Counted from the first letter of the stretch, positions 23,486 through 32,079 are shown. The stretch: DNA of 64,000 nt from Flavobacteriales bacterium (GCA_016703105.1 JADJCS010000006.1:124001-188000); one strand, 5' to 3'. Translations and numbers: made by a program. Notes: a model not told the origin generated them from the letters alone.

Positions 23486-25501
23486 ATGAGTGGGGAAGAA
23501 CCGACCGGAGGTCATCAGGGTCGACAGGGGGCGAGGAAAGTCGTCGTGCTTTGGTGTTGTGTTGCCTTGTTCTTGTTTGCCTGCGAGCCGGGTGTCGAGC
23601 AGGAGCATGGCCGCTCCAACTTTCGTCACCAAGGCCTTCCTCCAGATAATTACCTGCTTCAGAACACCTACCTCGATTCCTTGGTGGACAGCATGCACTT
23701 CGCTTGTATGCGTGGTGATAGCCTTTTCTGCGCCGAGCGATTGCCGCTTTTCGATGATACGGCGCTGGCCCGTACCGAACCCGGACTCGTTGTCGCCGGA
23801 TTCTTTTGTGACGTGATGTCGAAGAGGGCTTATCCCGCGCGCACATTGAACCGAATGCAGCGACTGGCTGATGCCGTGAACAGTGATACACTGCGCGTTT
23901 GGCACGACTACTTCATCGGGCGTCACCGCCAGAACATCGGCGATCACCTCGGTGCGATGGATGTGTTCCTGGATGTGCTCCCCAAGTTCATCGAGATGAC
24001 GGATACCAATGGGATCGCCACGGTATCCAAACGAATAGGACTCGTTTACGTGCGCGCATTGCGTGAACCGCAGAAGGCGTTGCCATACCTGCGTCGCGCT
24101 TACAGCTTGGAGCCGAACATCGAGGACAAGTACGACATCGTGAATATGATCGAGCAGTGCTATCGCGAGCTGGAGCTTCCCGATTCCATGGATTGGTGCA
24201 TGGAGTTCTACGAGGCGATGCGAAATGCGCCGGCGCTCGTGGTGGCGAAGGATGCCAGGGCAAGCACCTACGCCGCGTGGGCCGCATTCGACCAGTGCGC
24301 GCTGCGCATGATCCGCGATGGCCAGGGCGACCCGGACCTCTTGCGCACGCGCTACTTTGAAGCACGGAGCCGGCTTGAAGCCGCTGCGAGCAACTCCCTG
24401 CTGGATGTCACTGAAGAGCCGATCCATGAGGTGGGGTTGCTGATGATGAACGCCCGAGCATTGTTGCGCACGGGACGCTTGAACGATGGTGGTGCTGCGC
24501 TCGTTGAGGCAGAGGGCATTTTGCGGACGGATACTGGACAGCATGCACTTGCCTCCGGGATCTATTCACTGCTCGCCGACCTGCACAGGGAACGTCGTGA
24601 TGATAGCAAGGCTTTGCACTACCGCGATCTACAGTTGGACGCCATGCGACTTGCGGATCTGGCCGATGAGCGATCCGCCATGGCCAGCGCCATGGCCAAG
24701 GCAGCCTTCGATCAGGTGATCAAGAGCGGAGAGGAACAATACCGGATCGAGCGCGAACAAACCCAAGCGGCCATCGAGCGCGTCCGCATCCAACGCATCA
24801 TCTTGCTCTTGATCTCGGCCCTCATTCTGTTGGTCGCCGCCTTGTTGGTGAACCGCTACCGCCTCAAGCGCCGTCTGCAAGTGGCCCAACTACGCGCAAG
24901 CCTAAGCCGCGATCTGCACGACGATATCGGAAGCACACTCAGCAGCATCAGCATACTGAGCAATGTGGCGCGCAAGAAGGCCGAAGTGGCTGGAGACCTG
25001 GATGCCGCGGCATCATTGGACAAGATCAGCGACCGCAGCCAGCGCCTCATGCGCAACATGAGCGACATCGTCTGGAGCGTGGACCCCAACAAGGACACGC
25101 TGGAAGAGCTGCTCATGCGGATGCGCGAATTCGCCACGAGCGTACTGGAGGGAGCGGGCATCACGCATACGATCGACTTCCCGCAGAATGCACCCACGAT
25201 CACCCTGTCGGCGGAGACGAAGAACAACCTCTACCTGGTCTTCAAGGAAGCGATCAACAACGTGGTGAAGCACGCGAACGCCAAGCATGTGGAGGTGGTC
25301 ATCAGGATGAGCGATGGCACTTTCCGGTTGGTGATCATCGATGATGGGTCAGGCATGGATCCTTCCGCAGCTACGAATGGACATGGGGGCAATGGAGTGC
25401 GCAACATGCGCAGCAGGGCCACTGAATTGAAAGCGGACCTACGGATCATCACCGCACAGGGCGGTGGAACGAAGCTCATGCTGGACATGCCCATGGCGTG
25501 A
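23486..25501 (+). CDS. lipoprotein-type sensor histidine kinase, HisKA_3 (671 aa)
   Basis: The N-terminus KVVVLWCCVALFLFACEPG has a lipobox-like FAC, so the helical TPR-like sensor region (about 40-430) is probably periplasmic. A second membrane helix lies near 436-457 (IILLLISALILLVAALLV). The kinase part is HisKA_3: LSRDLHDDIGSTLSSISILS with His478. The ATPase domain has FKEAINNVVKHANA (N-box), IDDGSGMD and GGNGVRNM. This family usually phosphorylates NarL-type regulators; the one at 21461 on the same strand is the best candidate. ATG 23486 is preceded 6 bp upstream by a TATCTTGC box. The gene ends 16 bp before the convergent cyclase gene stop. Confidence 0.92.
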   Translation: MSGEEPTGGHQGRQGARKVVVLWCCVALFLFACEPGVEQEHGRSNFRHQGLPPDNYLLQNTYLDSLVDSMHFACMRGDSLFCAERLPLFDDTALARTEPGLVVAGFFCDVMSKRAYPARTLNRMQRLADAVNSDTLRVWHDYFIGRHRQNIGDHLGAMDVFLDVLPKFIEMTDTNGIATVSKRIGLVYVRALREPQKALPYLRRAYSLEPNIEDKYDIVNMIEQCYRELELPDSMDWCMEFYEAMRNAPALVVAKDARASTYAAWAAFDQCALRMIRDGQGDPDLLRTRYFEARSRLEAAASNSLLDVTEEPIHEVGLLMMNARALLRTGRLNDGGAALVEAEGILRTDTGQHALASGIYSLLADLHRERRDDSKALHYRDLQLDAMRLADLADERSAMASAMAKAAFDQVIKSGEEQYRIEREQTQAAIERVRIQRIILLLISALILLVAALLVNRYRLKRRLQVAQLRASLSRDLHDDIGSTLSSISILSNVARKKAEVAGDLDAAASLDKISDRSQRLMRNMSDIVWSVDPNKDTLEELLMRMREFATSVLEGAGITHTIDFPQNAPTITLSAETKNNLYLVFKEAINNVVKHANAKHVEVVIRMSDGTFRLVIIDDGSGMDPSAATNGHGGNGVRNMRSRATELKADLRIITAQGGGTKLMLDMPMA

Positions 25502-25517
25502 TCACCCTTCAGGCCGG

Positions 25518-26657
25518 TCAGCCTCGGCCCACGAAGTACATCTCCATCTCCCCCTTGCCCTTGGCCTGCACTTTGCCGCGCGGGGTGAACGTGAGGCCCG
25601 GCTCATTCTTCACAAGCGCATAGGTGCTCTCGCTGATGTTCACCTGTCCCACCTCACCGCTGCTCTCCATGCGGCTGGCCGTGTTCACCGTATCGCCCCA
25701 GATGTCGTAGGCGAATTTCTTCACGCCCACGATGCCGGCGACCACAGGGCCGGTGTGTATGCCCACGCGCATCTCGAAAGCGGGCTTGCCAAGCGCATCG
25801 CGTTCCTTCTTGCGTGCGACCATGAACGCCTGCATCTCCAGCGCCGCTTGCACCACACCTGTGGGTGTTGACGACGAAGGAACAGGCAAGCCACCGGCGC
25901 ACATGTATGCATCGCCGATGGTCTTGATCTTCTCGATGCCACGCTCGGTGATGAGGCCATCGAAGGCCTTGAAGCAGGTGTTCAGTTCTTCTACGAGCTC
26001 TTGCGGGGATAGCTTCTCGCTGGCTTCGGTGAAGCCCTTGAAATCGGTGAAGAGGATGGTGACCTGGTCGAAGTGCTTGGCGTCGGCATGGCCTTTCGCC
26101 TTCAGTTCCTCCGCGACTTCTTCAGGCAGTATGTTCAGGAGCAGATCGTCGGTCCGCTTCTTTGCTTCACGCAATTCGCGCGTGCGCTCGACCACCTCAC
26201 GCTCCAATTCCGCATTCCGTGCGAACACACGTCCATGCGTCATGTGTTCACCTTCGCGCAGTCGATAGTCGGGGTCGCTTCCGTGTACGTGCGCTACCAA
26301 CCAGCGTTCGTTCACCTTCTTCAGTATCGTGGTCTGACGTATCAGGTCCTTCGAACCGGTCTTGCCAGTTCCTATGATCCAATAAGTATCCCCTTCCACC
26401 CAGGCCACTTCGCCCCAGATGCGTACTTCCGACCAGATGTATTCAATGGTGAAGGCGTGCGGGAATTGATCCACCCCCTTCTGGTTCATTGCGCGATACT
26501 GGGCCTTGCCCACCGCGCGTTCATGCAATCCAGTACCAAAGAAGGTCACATCCTCGGCGCATACCGCGAATCGTGAGTCCAGATCTCGCCGCGCGTAGCT
26601 CTGCCAGAACTGATCGTGAGCGGCCATTACAGCCACCTCGGCCTCAGGGTTGCTCAT
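25518..26657 (-). CDS. adenylate cyclase fused to SnoaL/NTF2-like domain (379 aa)
   Basis: Unlike its neighbours this cyclase has no signal peptide, TPRs or membrane helix. The N-terminal about 125 residues look like a SnoaL-like/NTF2 fold (AAHDQFWQSYARRDLDSRF, WVEGDTYWIIGTGKTGSKD, RQTTILKKVNERWLVAHVH), the type used for binding small ligands. A coiled coil (RNAELEREVVERTRELREAKK) leads to LLLNILPEEVAEELKAKG and the catalytic domain with Asp205, IKTIGDAYM and YDIWGDTVNTASRM. It is probably a soluble cytoplasmic cAMP synthase with an intracellular sensor (inference). Starts at 26669, 26663 and 26657 are all possible; the last fits the domain edge. It follows the cyclase at 26692, probably co-transcribed. 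Confidence 0.88.
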   Translation of the reverse strand: MSNPEAEVAVMAAHDQFWQSYARRDLDSRFAVCAEDVTFFGTGLHERAVGKAQYRAMNQKGVDQFPHAFTIEYIWSEVRIWGEVAWVEGDTYWIIGTGKTGSKDLIRQTTILKKVNERWLVAHVHGSDPDYRLREGEHMTHGRVFARNAELEREVVERTRELREAKKRTDDLLLNILPEEVAEELKAKGHADAKHFDQVTILFTDFKGFTEASEKLSPQELVEELNTCFKAFDGLITERGIEKIKTIGDAYMCAGGLPVPSSSTPTGVVQAALEMQAFMVARKKERDALGKPAFEMRVGIHTGPVVAGIVGVKKFAYDIWGDTVNTASRMESSGEVGQVNISESTYALVKNEPGLTFTPRGKVQAKGKGEMEMYFVGRG

Positions 26658-26691
26658 TATCATTTCCATCCGGAGCGATATCCTGCCGGGT

Positions 26692-28593
26692 TCATGCGCG
26701 GCCCACAAAGTACATCTCCATCTCGCCCTTCCCCTTCGCCTGCACCTTGCCTCGCGAGATGAACGAAAGCCCCGGTTCATCCTTCACCAGCGCATACGTG
26801 CTCTCGCTAACGTTCACCTGCCCCACCTCGCCGCTGCTCTCCATGCGGCTGGCGGTGTTCACCGTATCGCCCCAGATGTCGTAGGCGAACTTCTTCACGC
26901 CCACGATGCCGGCTACAACGGGCCCGGTGTGGATGCCGATGCGGATCTCGAAGTAGGGGAGGCCCGCTGCGACTTTGCGCGCCTTGCCCTCGGCGATGAA
27001 GTCGCTGATCTCGAAAGCGGCCTTCACCACGTCAAGTGCGTGCGTGGTGTTGGGCGTTGGCAGACCACCGGCCGCCATGTATGCATCGCCAATGGTTTTG
27101 ATCTTCTCGATGCCGTGTTTCGCCATGATGTGATCGAAGGCGCTGAAGCACTCATGGATGTCGGCGACCAATTCCTTCGCGGTGAGCTTCTCGCTCATGG
27201 CTGTGAAGCCCTTGAAGTCGGTGAAAAGCACCGTGACCTGATCGATCTGCTTGGCGTCCGCCTCGCCCTTGGCCTTCAGTTCCTCCGCGACTTCTTCCGG
27301 CAGGATGTTCAGCAGGAGTTCTTCGCTGCGCTCCTTCTCACGGGCGATACGGTTCCGCTGGTCGAAGAAGACCCCTGAGAACACGATCATGAGCGCGAGA
27401 CCCAGCATGAGCGAGTTGCGGACGTTCCGCTGGCGGATGTCCTTCTTCTCCTGCTCAGCCTGGGTGGCGGCTTCCTTCTTATCGAAGGTGTATTGCATCT
27501 GTTCCTGGACGGCCTTGCGCGTATTGGCCTCGTTGGTGATGCTATCGCGATAGGCGATGTGCACTTTGAACTGCTTCAGCCCTTCTGCAGCATCGCCTTG
27601 AGCTTCCGCCAACATGGACAGTTCCAGGTGCGCATTGGCCAGCCACTGTTTCGCGCCGATGGACCGGGCCAGTTCAACGCCCTTGTTCAAGTGTTCCCGG
27701 GCTTCGTCCGGTCGTTCCAGCTTGGAGAGGATCTCCCCGGTATTGATGTGTGCGGCTGCGAGGTTGAATGGATCGCCGATGCGTTCGAACAGGGCGATCA
27801 CTTCCAAGTTGCTCTTCAGGGCCTGCTCGAAGTCTTCCATGCGCTGGTAATGGTTGGCGAGGGATCCGAGGCAGATCGCTTCACCCATAGGGTTCCCCAG
27901 CTTTCGCGCCATGTGGAGGGCGCGGTCGAGGTAGGTCAGCGCTTCCTTGTACCGGCCCAGCACATCCAAGGTGGTGCCCAGGTTATTGCTCACGCGCGCG
28001 ATGCCCAGCGTATCATGCAAGGTTTCAAAAAGGGTCAAGGCCTCGCGTTGCAGCGCAAGGGACTCCTCGGCATGACCCATCTCGTTGTTCACATTGCCGA
28101 GGATGCTCTTGAGGTCCGCGATGGCAGCGGTGTCACCGGCGGCCTCCACCAAGCGCATCTTGGCCAGGTATTGCTTGATGGCCTCCGGAAAATCGCCCTG
28201 CTGCTGGGCTGTGCTGCCCAGGAGGTGGTACAGGTCCGCAAGGTGTTCCTTGTCGCCGATCGACCGCCACAGTTCCAACGAGCGCTCGAAGTAGGATCGC
28301 GCCATGGCATATTCCTCCTTCATCTCGTGTCCGTAACCGATGTTCTTCAAGGCCTGGGCCTGACCGGGCTTGAAGTCAAGGCGCCCGGCCAGTTCCGCAG
28401 CGCGCGAGCCGATGGTGATGGTGCTGTCCGGCATGATCTGCGAAAAGCGGGATGCCAAGGCGTTCAGCGCATTGACGCGGTTGGTATCAGGCGGGGCTGT
28501 CCTCAACAGGTGCTGTAGTGAATCAAGGACGGTCTGGGCCGTGCTCACGAACGGAAGACAGGCCAGCAGGAGCGAGAAGAGGGCGGCGCGCAT
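26692..28593 (-). CDS. TPR adenylate cyclase (633 aa)
   Basis: A signal peptide (1-20, ending VSTAQ) precedes about six TPR units (EYAMARSYFERSLELWRS, GRYKEALTYLDRALHMARK, DFEQALKSNLEVIALFER). A coiled coil, a membrane helix (about 392-412) and SEELLLNILPEEVAEELKAKG lead to the catalytic domain. Asp459 is in TVLFTDFKGF; IKTIGDAYM and YDIWGDTVNTASRM complete the site, with Lys/Asp indicating ATP. The catalytic domain belongs with the next gene rather than the left-hand operon: both share the phrases MSEKLTAKELVADIHECFSAF (here) and MAAGGLPTPNTTHA. The tail is the normal PRGKV-type (SRGKVQAKGKGEMEMYFVGRA). Confidence 0.94.
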   Translation of the reverse strand: MRAALFSLLLACLPFVSTAQTVLDSLQHLLRTAPPDTNRVNALNALASRFSQIMPDSTITIGSRAAELAGRLDFKPGQAQALKNIGYGHEMKEEYAMARSYFERSLELWRSIGDKEHLADLYHLLGSTAQQQGDFPEAIKQYLAKMRLVEAAGDTAAIADLKSILGNVNNEMGHAEESLALQREALTLFETLHDTLGIARVSNNLGTTLDVLGRYKEALTYLDRALHMARKLGNPMGEAICLGSLANHYQRMEDFEQALKSNLEVIALFERIGDPFNLAAAHINTGEILSKLERPDEAREHLNKGVELARSIGAKQWLANAHLELSMLAEAQGDAAEGLKQFKVHIAYRDSITNEANTRKAVQEQMQYTFDKKEAATQAEQEKKDIRQRNVRNSLMLGLALMIVFSGVFFDQRNRIAREKERSEELLLNILPEEVAEELKAKGEADAKQIDQVTVLFTDFKGFTAMSEKLTAKELVADIHECFSAFDHIMAKHGIEKIKTIGDAYMAAGGLPTPNTTHALDVVKAAFEISDFIAEGKARKVAAGLPYFEIRIGIHTGPVVAGIVGVKKFAYDIWGDTVNTASRMESSGEVGQVNVSESTYALVKDEPGLSFISRGKVQAKGKGEMEMYFVGRA

Positions 28594-28685
28594 GGAGGTA
28601 GGGGGTCGGCGCCGCCAACTTGGGCATTGCCGGGCAGAATATCAATACCCACAGAGCGTGCGGCGGTCCGGTCCACAACCCGTGT

Positions 28686-28773
28686 TCAACCGGCCGAGTT
28701 AACGAAGTACATTTCCATCTCCCCCTTGCCCTTCGCCTGCACTTTGCCACGCGGGGTGAAGGTGAATGCGGGA
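28686..28773 (-). pseudogene. displaced 3' end of the cyclase gene at 28792
   Basis: The minus strand encodes AFTFTPRGKVQAKGKGEM, EMYFVNSAG and stop. This is the original C-terminus of the neighbouring cyclase, put out of frame by the repeat insertion at 28774-28833. Confidence 0.85.
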
Positions 28774-28833
28774 GTTGTCAGTTGGTCGTTGTCAGTTGTT
28801 GGTGAATGCCCTGACAACTGAGAACTGACAACC
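28774..28833. repeat. GTTGTCAGTT inverted/tandem repeat inserted in a cyclase gene
   Basis: Two direct 14-bp units (GTTGTCAGTTGGTC, GTTGTCAGTTGTTG) are followed, after a 9-bp spacer, by the inverted units CTGACAACTGAGAACTGACAAC. It sits exactly where paralogues read EPGLTFTP, shifts the frame and creates the stop that ends the gene at 28792. The spacer copy of TGAATGC is duplicated on the left side, possibly a target-site duplication. Confidence 0.85.
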
Positions 28834-31074
28834 GGGCTCATCCTTCACCAACGCATAGGTCGCCTCGCTGATGTTCACCTGGCCCGCCTCGCCACTGCTC
28901 TCCATGCGGCTGGCCGTGTTCACCGTATCGCCCCAGATGTCGTAGGCGAACTTCTTCACGCCCACGATGCCCGCGACCACGGGGCCGGTGTGGATGCCGA
29001 TGCGGATCTCGAAGTAGGGAAGGCCCTTCGCGATCTTCAGTGCTTTGCCTTCGGCGATGAAGTCGCGGATCTCCAGCGCCGCCTTCACCACATCGGTGGC
29101 GTGCGTGGTGTTGGGCGTGGGCAATCCGCCCGCGGCCATGTACGCATCGCCGATGGTCTTGATCTTCTCGATGCCGTGCTTCTCCATGATGCGATCGAAG
29201 GCGCTGAAGCACTCGTGGATGTCGGCGACGAGTTCCTTCGGTGTGAGCTTCTCGCTCATCGCGGTGAAGCCCTTGAAGTCGGTGAAGAGCACGGTGACCT
29301 GATCGATCTGCTTGGCGTCCGCCTCGCCCTTCGCCTTCAGTTCTTCCGCGACTTCTTCCGGCAGGATGTTCAATAGCAACTCCTCACTGCGGGCATGTTC
29401 TCTCTTGATACGCTTGCGCTGTGCGAAGAACACCCCGGCGAACAGCAGCACCACCAGGAAGCCGCCGACGAAACCGTTGCGCACGAGCTTCTGCTTCTGG
29501 ATCTCCTTGGCCTGCACCTCCTTGTCCTTGCCGAGCAGCACGATCTGCTGTTCCTTCTTCTCGGTCTCGTATTGGATCTGCAGTTCGCCCATGGCCTGGT
29601 TCTTCTCCGCCGTGAGCATGCTATCGTGCACCGCCACGGCCTTTCGATGGTAGATCAACGCTTCGTCAAAGCGTCCGTCCCGCTCATGGATGGTGCTGAT
29701 CCCCAAGTAGGATGCGTACGTTACTTCATCGAAGAACCCCTCGACCGCGGTTATCGCGTCCTCGTAGGCACGCAATGCGCGCGAGGAGCGGTCCTTGGGA
29801 TCGATACCCGCATGACGGAGCGCCGCATCACTGGCGGCAGAGAGGGCCTTCCCTTCGGTCACCAGCGCCCGACCAACGTCTGTAGAACTTTCGAGTTTGC
29901 GCATGCCAAGGGTACCGCGCAACGCATACTTCAACGCGCTGTCCGGCATCTCGAAAGCCAAGTATGAATCGGCCATTCTGACGTCCGCCTCCGCGAGGAA
30001 GTCCTGGTTGTTCAGCGAAACGGCCCAGAAGGCCATCTCCTTGAACGCCGCGGAGCTCTTATCCAGGTCCTTCAATGCGAGTGCGGCATTCCCCAGATCG
30101 CTGAGCGAGTTCAGCAGGCACTGGTGCAGGCCCAATTCTCGCGCCCCGTTGCTCGCTCGCTCGGCATACTCCAAGGCTCGGACCTGATCATCCATGACGG
30201 AATAGGCCTTGCCCACATTGCCTTCAGTGTTAACCATATCCGGCCGTGCAACAAGCTGCTCACTCAGCCGCAAGGACTGCAGGTAGCACTCCAGGGCCTT
30301 GGGCATATTCGAGCGGAACCAATGGAGCGTTCCTTCGTTACCTCGAGCCACGGACAGGGCATACCGATCGCCAGTGTGGGTGGCCCAGCTCAACGCGGAG
30401 TCGATGTCCGTACCAGCGGCATCCAATTCCCCCATGCATGCACGCACATAGCTCCGTTGAGAAAACGCCTGTGACAGCGAAGCGTGTGAGGAATGCGCGG
30501 CACCGAGCGCTATGGCACGATCCAACAGCACCATCGCTTGCTCAAGTAGTGATCCATTGCACAGTCCCATTGCCCTGTACACGAGCAGTGCGCCCATGAC
30601 GGTCGTATCGCCCATGGCAGTGGCCAACGCGAGCGCGGGCTCGAACTCCTTGTCACCGGCGGTACTGTGGCCTTGCAGAAACTCCAAGATAAATAACCCC
30701 AACCGCGCTTGGACCTGACCAGCCAGCGAACCGTTCTGCTCGGATGCCTCCAAAGCCGTGTTCAGGTCAGCTTGGCCGCGCGCAAGGCCTCCACGAAGCA
30801 CCTCGTAGGTTCCTCTGATCGCGGTCGCATGCGCCGCTGACTTCACATCACCCAGCCGTTCGGCGAGCGCATGCGCCTCATCAGCGAACAGGACCGCTGT
30901 GTCCAGTTGTACCTGGCCGTATGCCCGGGCCATTTCAACCAGCAATTGCAGGCGTGCTGCATCCGGAGCGGAATGTGCCTTCAGCGGTCGTCGCAGTTCA
31001 TCTATGCGCACTTGCTGGGCGGAGGCACCTATGGACAGCAGAAGCAGGATCAAGGCACATGCGGATCGGGTCAT
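28792..31074 (-). CDS. TPR adenylate cyclase, C-terminus truncated by repeat (760 aa)
   Basis: A signal peptide (about 1-19, ending ASAQ) is followed by a long TPR-like region (20-520). A coiled coil and membrane helix (about 535-556) lead to SEELLLNILPEEVAEELKAKG and the catalytic domain with Asp599, IKTIGDAYM and YDIWGDTVNTASRM. After ALVKDEPG the family tail is replaced by CQFSVVRAFTNN and stop, because a GTTGTCAGTT repeat is inserted; the old tail survives out of frame at 28686-28773. The catalytic motifs precede the break, so the enzyme is probably still active, but the conserved basic tail is lost. Its ATG overlaps the stop of a cyclase remnant (31071), showing that another cyclase once stood upstream in the operon. 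Confidence 0.9.
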   Translation of the reverse strand: MTRSACALILLLLSIGASAQQVRIDELRRPLKAHSAPDAARLQLLVEMARAYGQVQLDTAVLFADEAHALAERLGDVKSAAHATAIRGTYEVLRGGLARGQADLNTALEASEQNGSLAGQVQARLGLFILEFLQGHSTAGDKEFEPALALATAMGDTTVMGALLVYRAMGLCNGSLLEQAMVLLDRAIALGAAHSSHASLSQAFSQRSYVRACMGELDAAGTDIDSALSWATHTGDRYALSVARGNEGTLHWFRSNMPKALECYLQSLRLSEQLVARPDMVNTEGNVGKAYSVMDDQVRALEYAERASNGARELGLHQCLLNSLSDLGNAALALKDLDKSSAAFKEMAFWAVSLNNQDFLAEADVRMADSYLAFEMPDSALKYALRGTLGMRKLESSTDVGRALVTEGKALSAASDAALRHAGIDPKDRSSRALRAYEDAITAVEGFFDEVTYASYLGISTIHERDGRFDEALIYHRKAVAVHDSMLTAEKNQAMGELQIQYETEKKEQQIVLLGKDKEVQAKEIQKQKLVRNGFVGGFLVVLLFAGVFFAQRKRIKREHARSEELLLNILPEEVAEELKAKGEADAKQIDQVTVLFTDFKGFTAMSEKLTPKELVADIHECFSAFDRIMEKHGIEKIKTIGDAYMAAGGLPTPNTTHATDVVKAALEIRDFIAEGKALKIAKGLPYFEIRIGIHTGPVVAGIVGVKKFAYDIWGDTVNTASRMESSGEAGQVNISEATYALVKDEPGCQFSVVRAFTNN

Positions 31075-31230
31075 GCTGTGGGTTTAGGAGAAGCGACCGT
31101 GACAAAATACATCTCCATTTCCCCCTTGCCCTTCGCCTGCACCTTGCCGCGCGGTGTGAAGGTGAATTGCTTGGTCACCGCTGGGGCTTTGCGAAGCGGT
31201 CACCAACGCATACCTGCTCCCGCTGATGTA
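31071..31230 (-). pseudogene. cyclase 3' remnant with palindrome
   Basis: The minus strand reads from VYISGSRYALV (compare VNISESTYALV) through a palindromic stretch to FTFTPRGKVQAKGKGEM, EMYFVTVASPKPTA and stop, with a frame change at the palindrome. Homology stops abruptly near 31231. The stop codon overlaps the next gene's ATG by 4 bp, the same spacing as in the intact operons, so this was a real operon member before it lost its 5' part. Confidence 0.85.
31171..31206. repeat. inverted repeat in cyclase remnant (TTGGTCACCGCT arms)
   Basis: Arms TTGGTCACCGCT and AGCGGTCACCAA match as an inverted repeat at 11 of 12 positions around a 12-bp loop. It occupies the same place in the gene as the repeats at 19266 and 28774 but is unrelated in sequence. 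Confidence 0.8.
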
Positions 31231-31235
31231 CACCA

Positions 31236-31346
31236 ATGCTGGCCGGTGCGATCAAGTACGCGGGATCAGGGAATGACCGCGACCCGATCCTTGTGAACAT
31301 CGGTGGGGGCGTTCCTGCCGCCGTGCGTTCCGCGCAGCTACCCCGA
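31236..31346 (+). pseudogene. 3' remnant of a KYAG/NDRD-module secreted protein
   Basis: The plus strand encodes AIKYAGSGNDRDPILVNIGG, then GVPAAVRSAQLP, matching the C-termini of the proteins at 33912 and 57897 (KYAGSGNDRD, GGSVPTATR). Its 5' part is missing and joins head-to-head with the cyclase remnant. The 196 bases from 31347 to 31542 contain nothing I can identify. Confidence 0.8.
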
Positions 31347-31542
31347 TGGACCACCTCCGTTGGAGCGATCCGGCATAGCGCATTCCTCCTTGTTGTATCG
31401 GTAGGCCGTGGTCCCTCTTCCCCGATAGAGGCGAAGGCGCCCCGTTGATGGATCGTTGCTGATCCTGCGGATCGGACGCGGGCGGGGCGATCCGCTGCGG
31501 GCAACGTATTTGCATCCGACCACCGGATCACCACACGAAGCC

Positions 31543-32079
31543 ATGCTCGAGCACAAGACCAGCCCTACGTCGATACCCCGGCCATTGCAACGGATGAAGG
31601 AGACGCTGTCGAAGCGCCAGTCGCTCATCAACGAGATCAACTTCACGTACCGGCGCTTGCTGCGCATGCTGCCCGCCATCACCAAACGCGTGCATGATGG
31701 ACCGGTGGAGAGGACCTTCGCGGAGCAGGACGAGATGGACGGACTGATCCGCGATCGCCTGGGCCGGGTGGCCACCGAGCATGGGCTTACGCCCGAAGCA
31801 TGCACTTGCGAAGAGGCGGAGGCGATGGTGGAAAGCGTGCGCTATGCGGACCGCGCGGCGCGCACCCCGGCGGAGCGTTCCGTTACGGTGCTCGCGGCTC
31901 TTACGTCGGTGCGTGCGTTCCTGATCCGGCTTTGGGACAAGCTCATTGGCGCGTTATCGCCTTCGGATCAAGGGGATCTGCGTACCGAGGCCAAGGCCTT
32001 GCAAGAACGCGAAGCGGAGTTGCATCGGGAGCTGATCACCTTGGCGCAACGACCCGGAGCCACGGCCGATCGATCCTGA
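31543..32079 (+). CDS. helical protein, possibly ferritin-like/DUF892-related (178 aa)
   Basis: Probably cytoplasmic, with no signal peptide. Long amphipathic helices are predicted: MKETLSKRQSLINEINFTYR, RLLRMLPAITKRV, a helix with CTCEEAEAMVESVRYADRA, and a Glu-rich C-terminal coiled coil (RTEAKALQEREAELHRELI). The pattern of two long helices with ML-P-I near the first and CEEAEAM near the third recalls the YciE/DUF892 ferritin-like stress proteins, but the metal ligands cannot be confirmed by eye. The ATG at 31543 is preferred; the frame opens upstream at 31456 in debris. It is convergent with the oxidoreductase gene; a hairpin without a T-run lies in the 137-bp gap. Confidence 0.7.
   Translation: MLEHKTSPTSIPRPLQRMKETLSKRQSLINEINFTYRRLLRMLPAITKRVHDGPVERTFAEQDEMDGLIRDRLGRVATEHGLTPEACTCEEAEAMVESVRYADRAARTPAERSVTVLAALTSVRAFLIRLWDKLIGALSPSDQGDLRTEAKALQEREAELHRELITLAQRPGATADRS

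Noticed and set aside
15100..31074. Guanylate rather than adenylate cyclase specificity
   Set aside because: All copies have Lys in IKTIGDAY and Asp in YDIWGD, the ATP-selecting pair; guanylate cyclases have Glu and Cys there.
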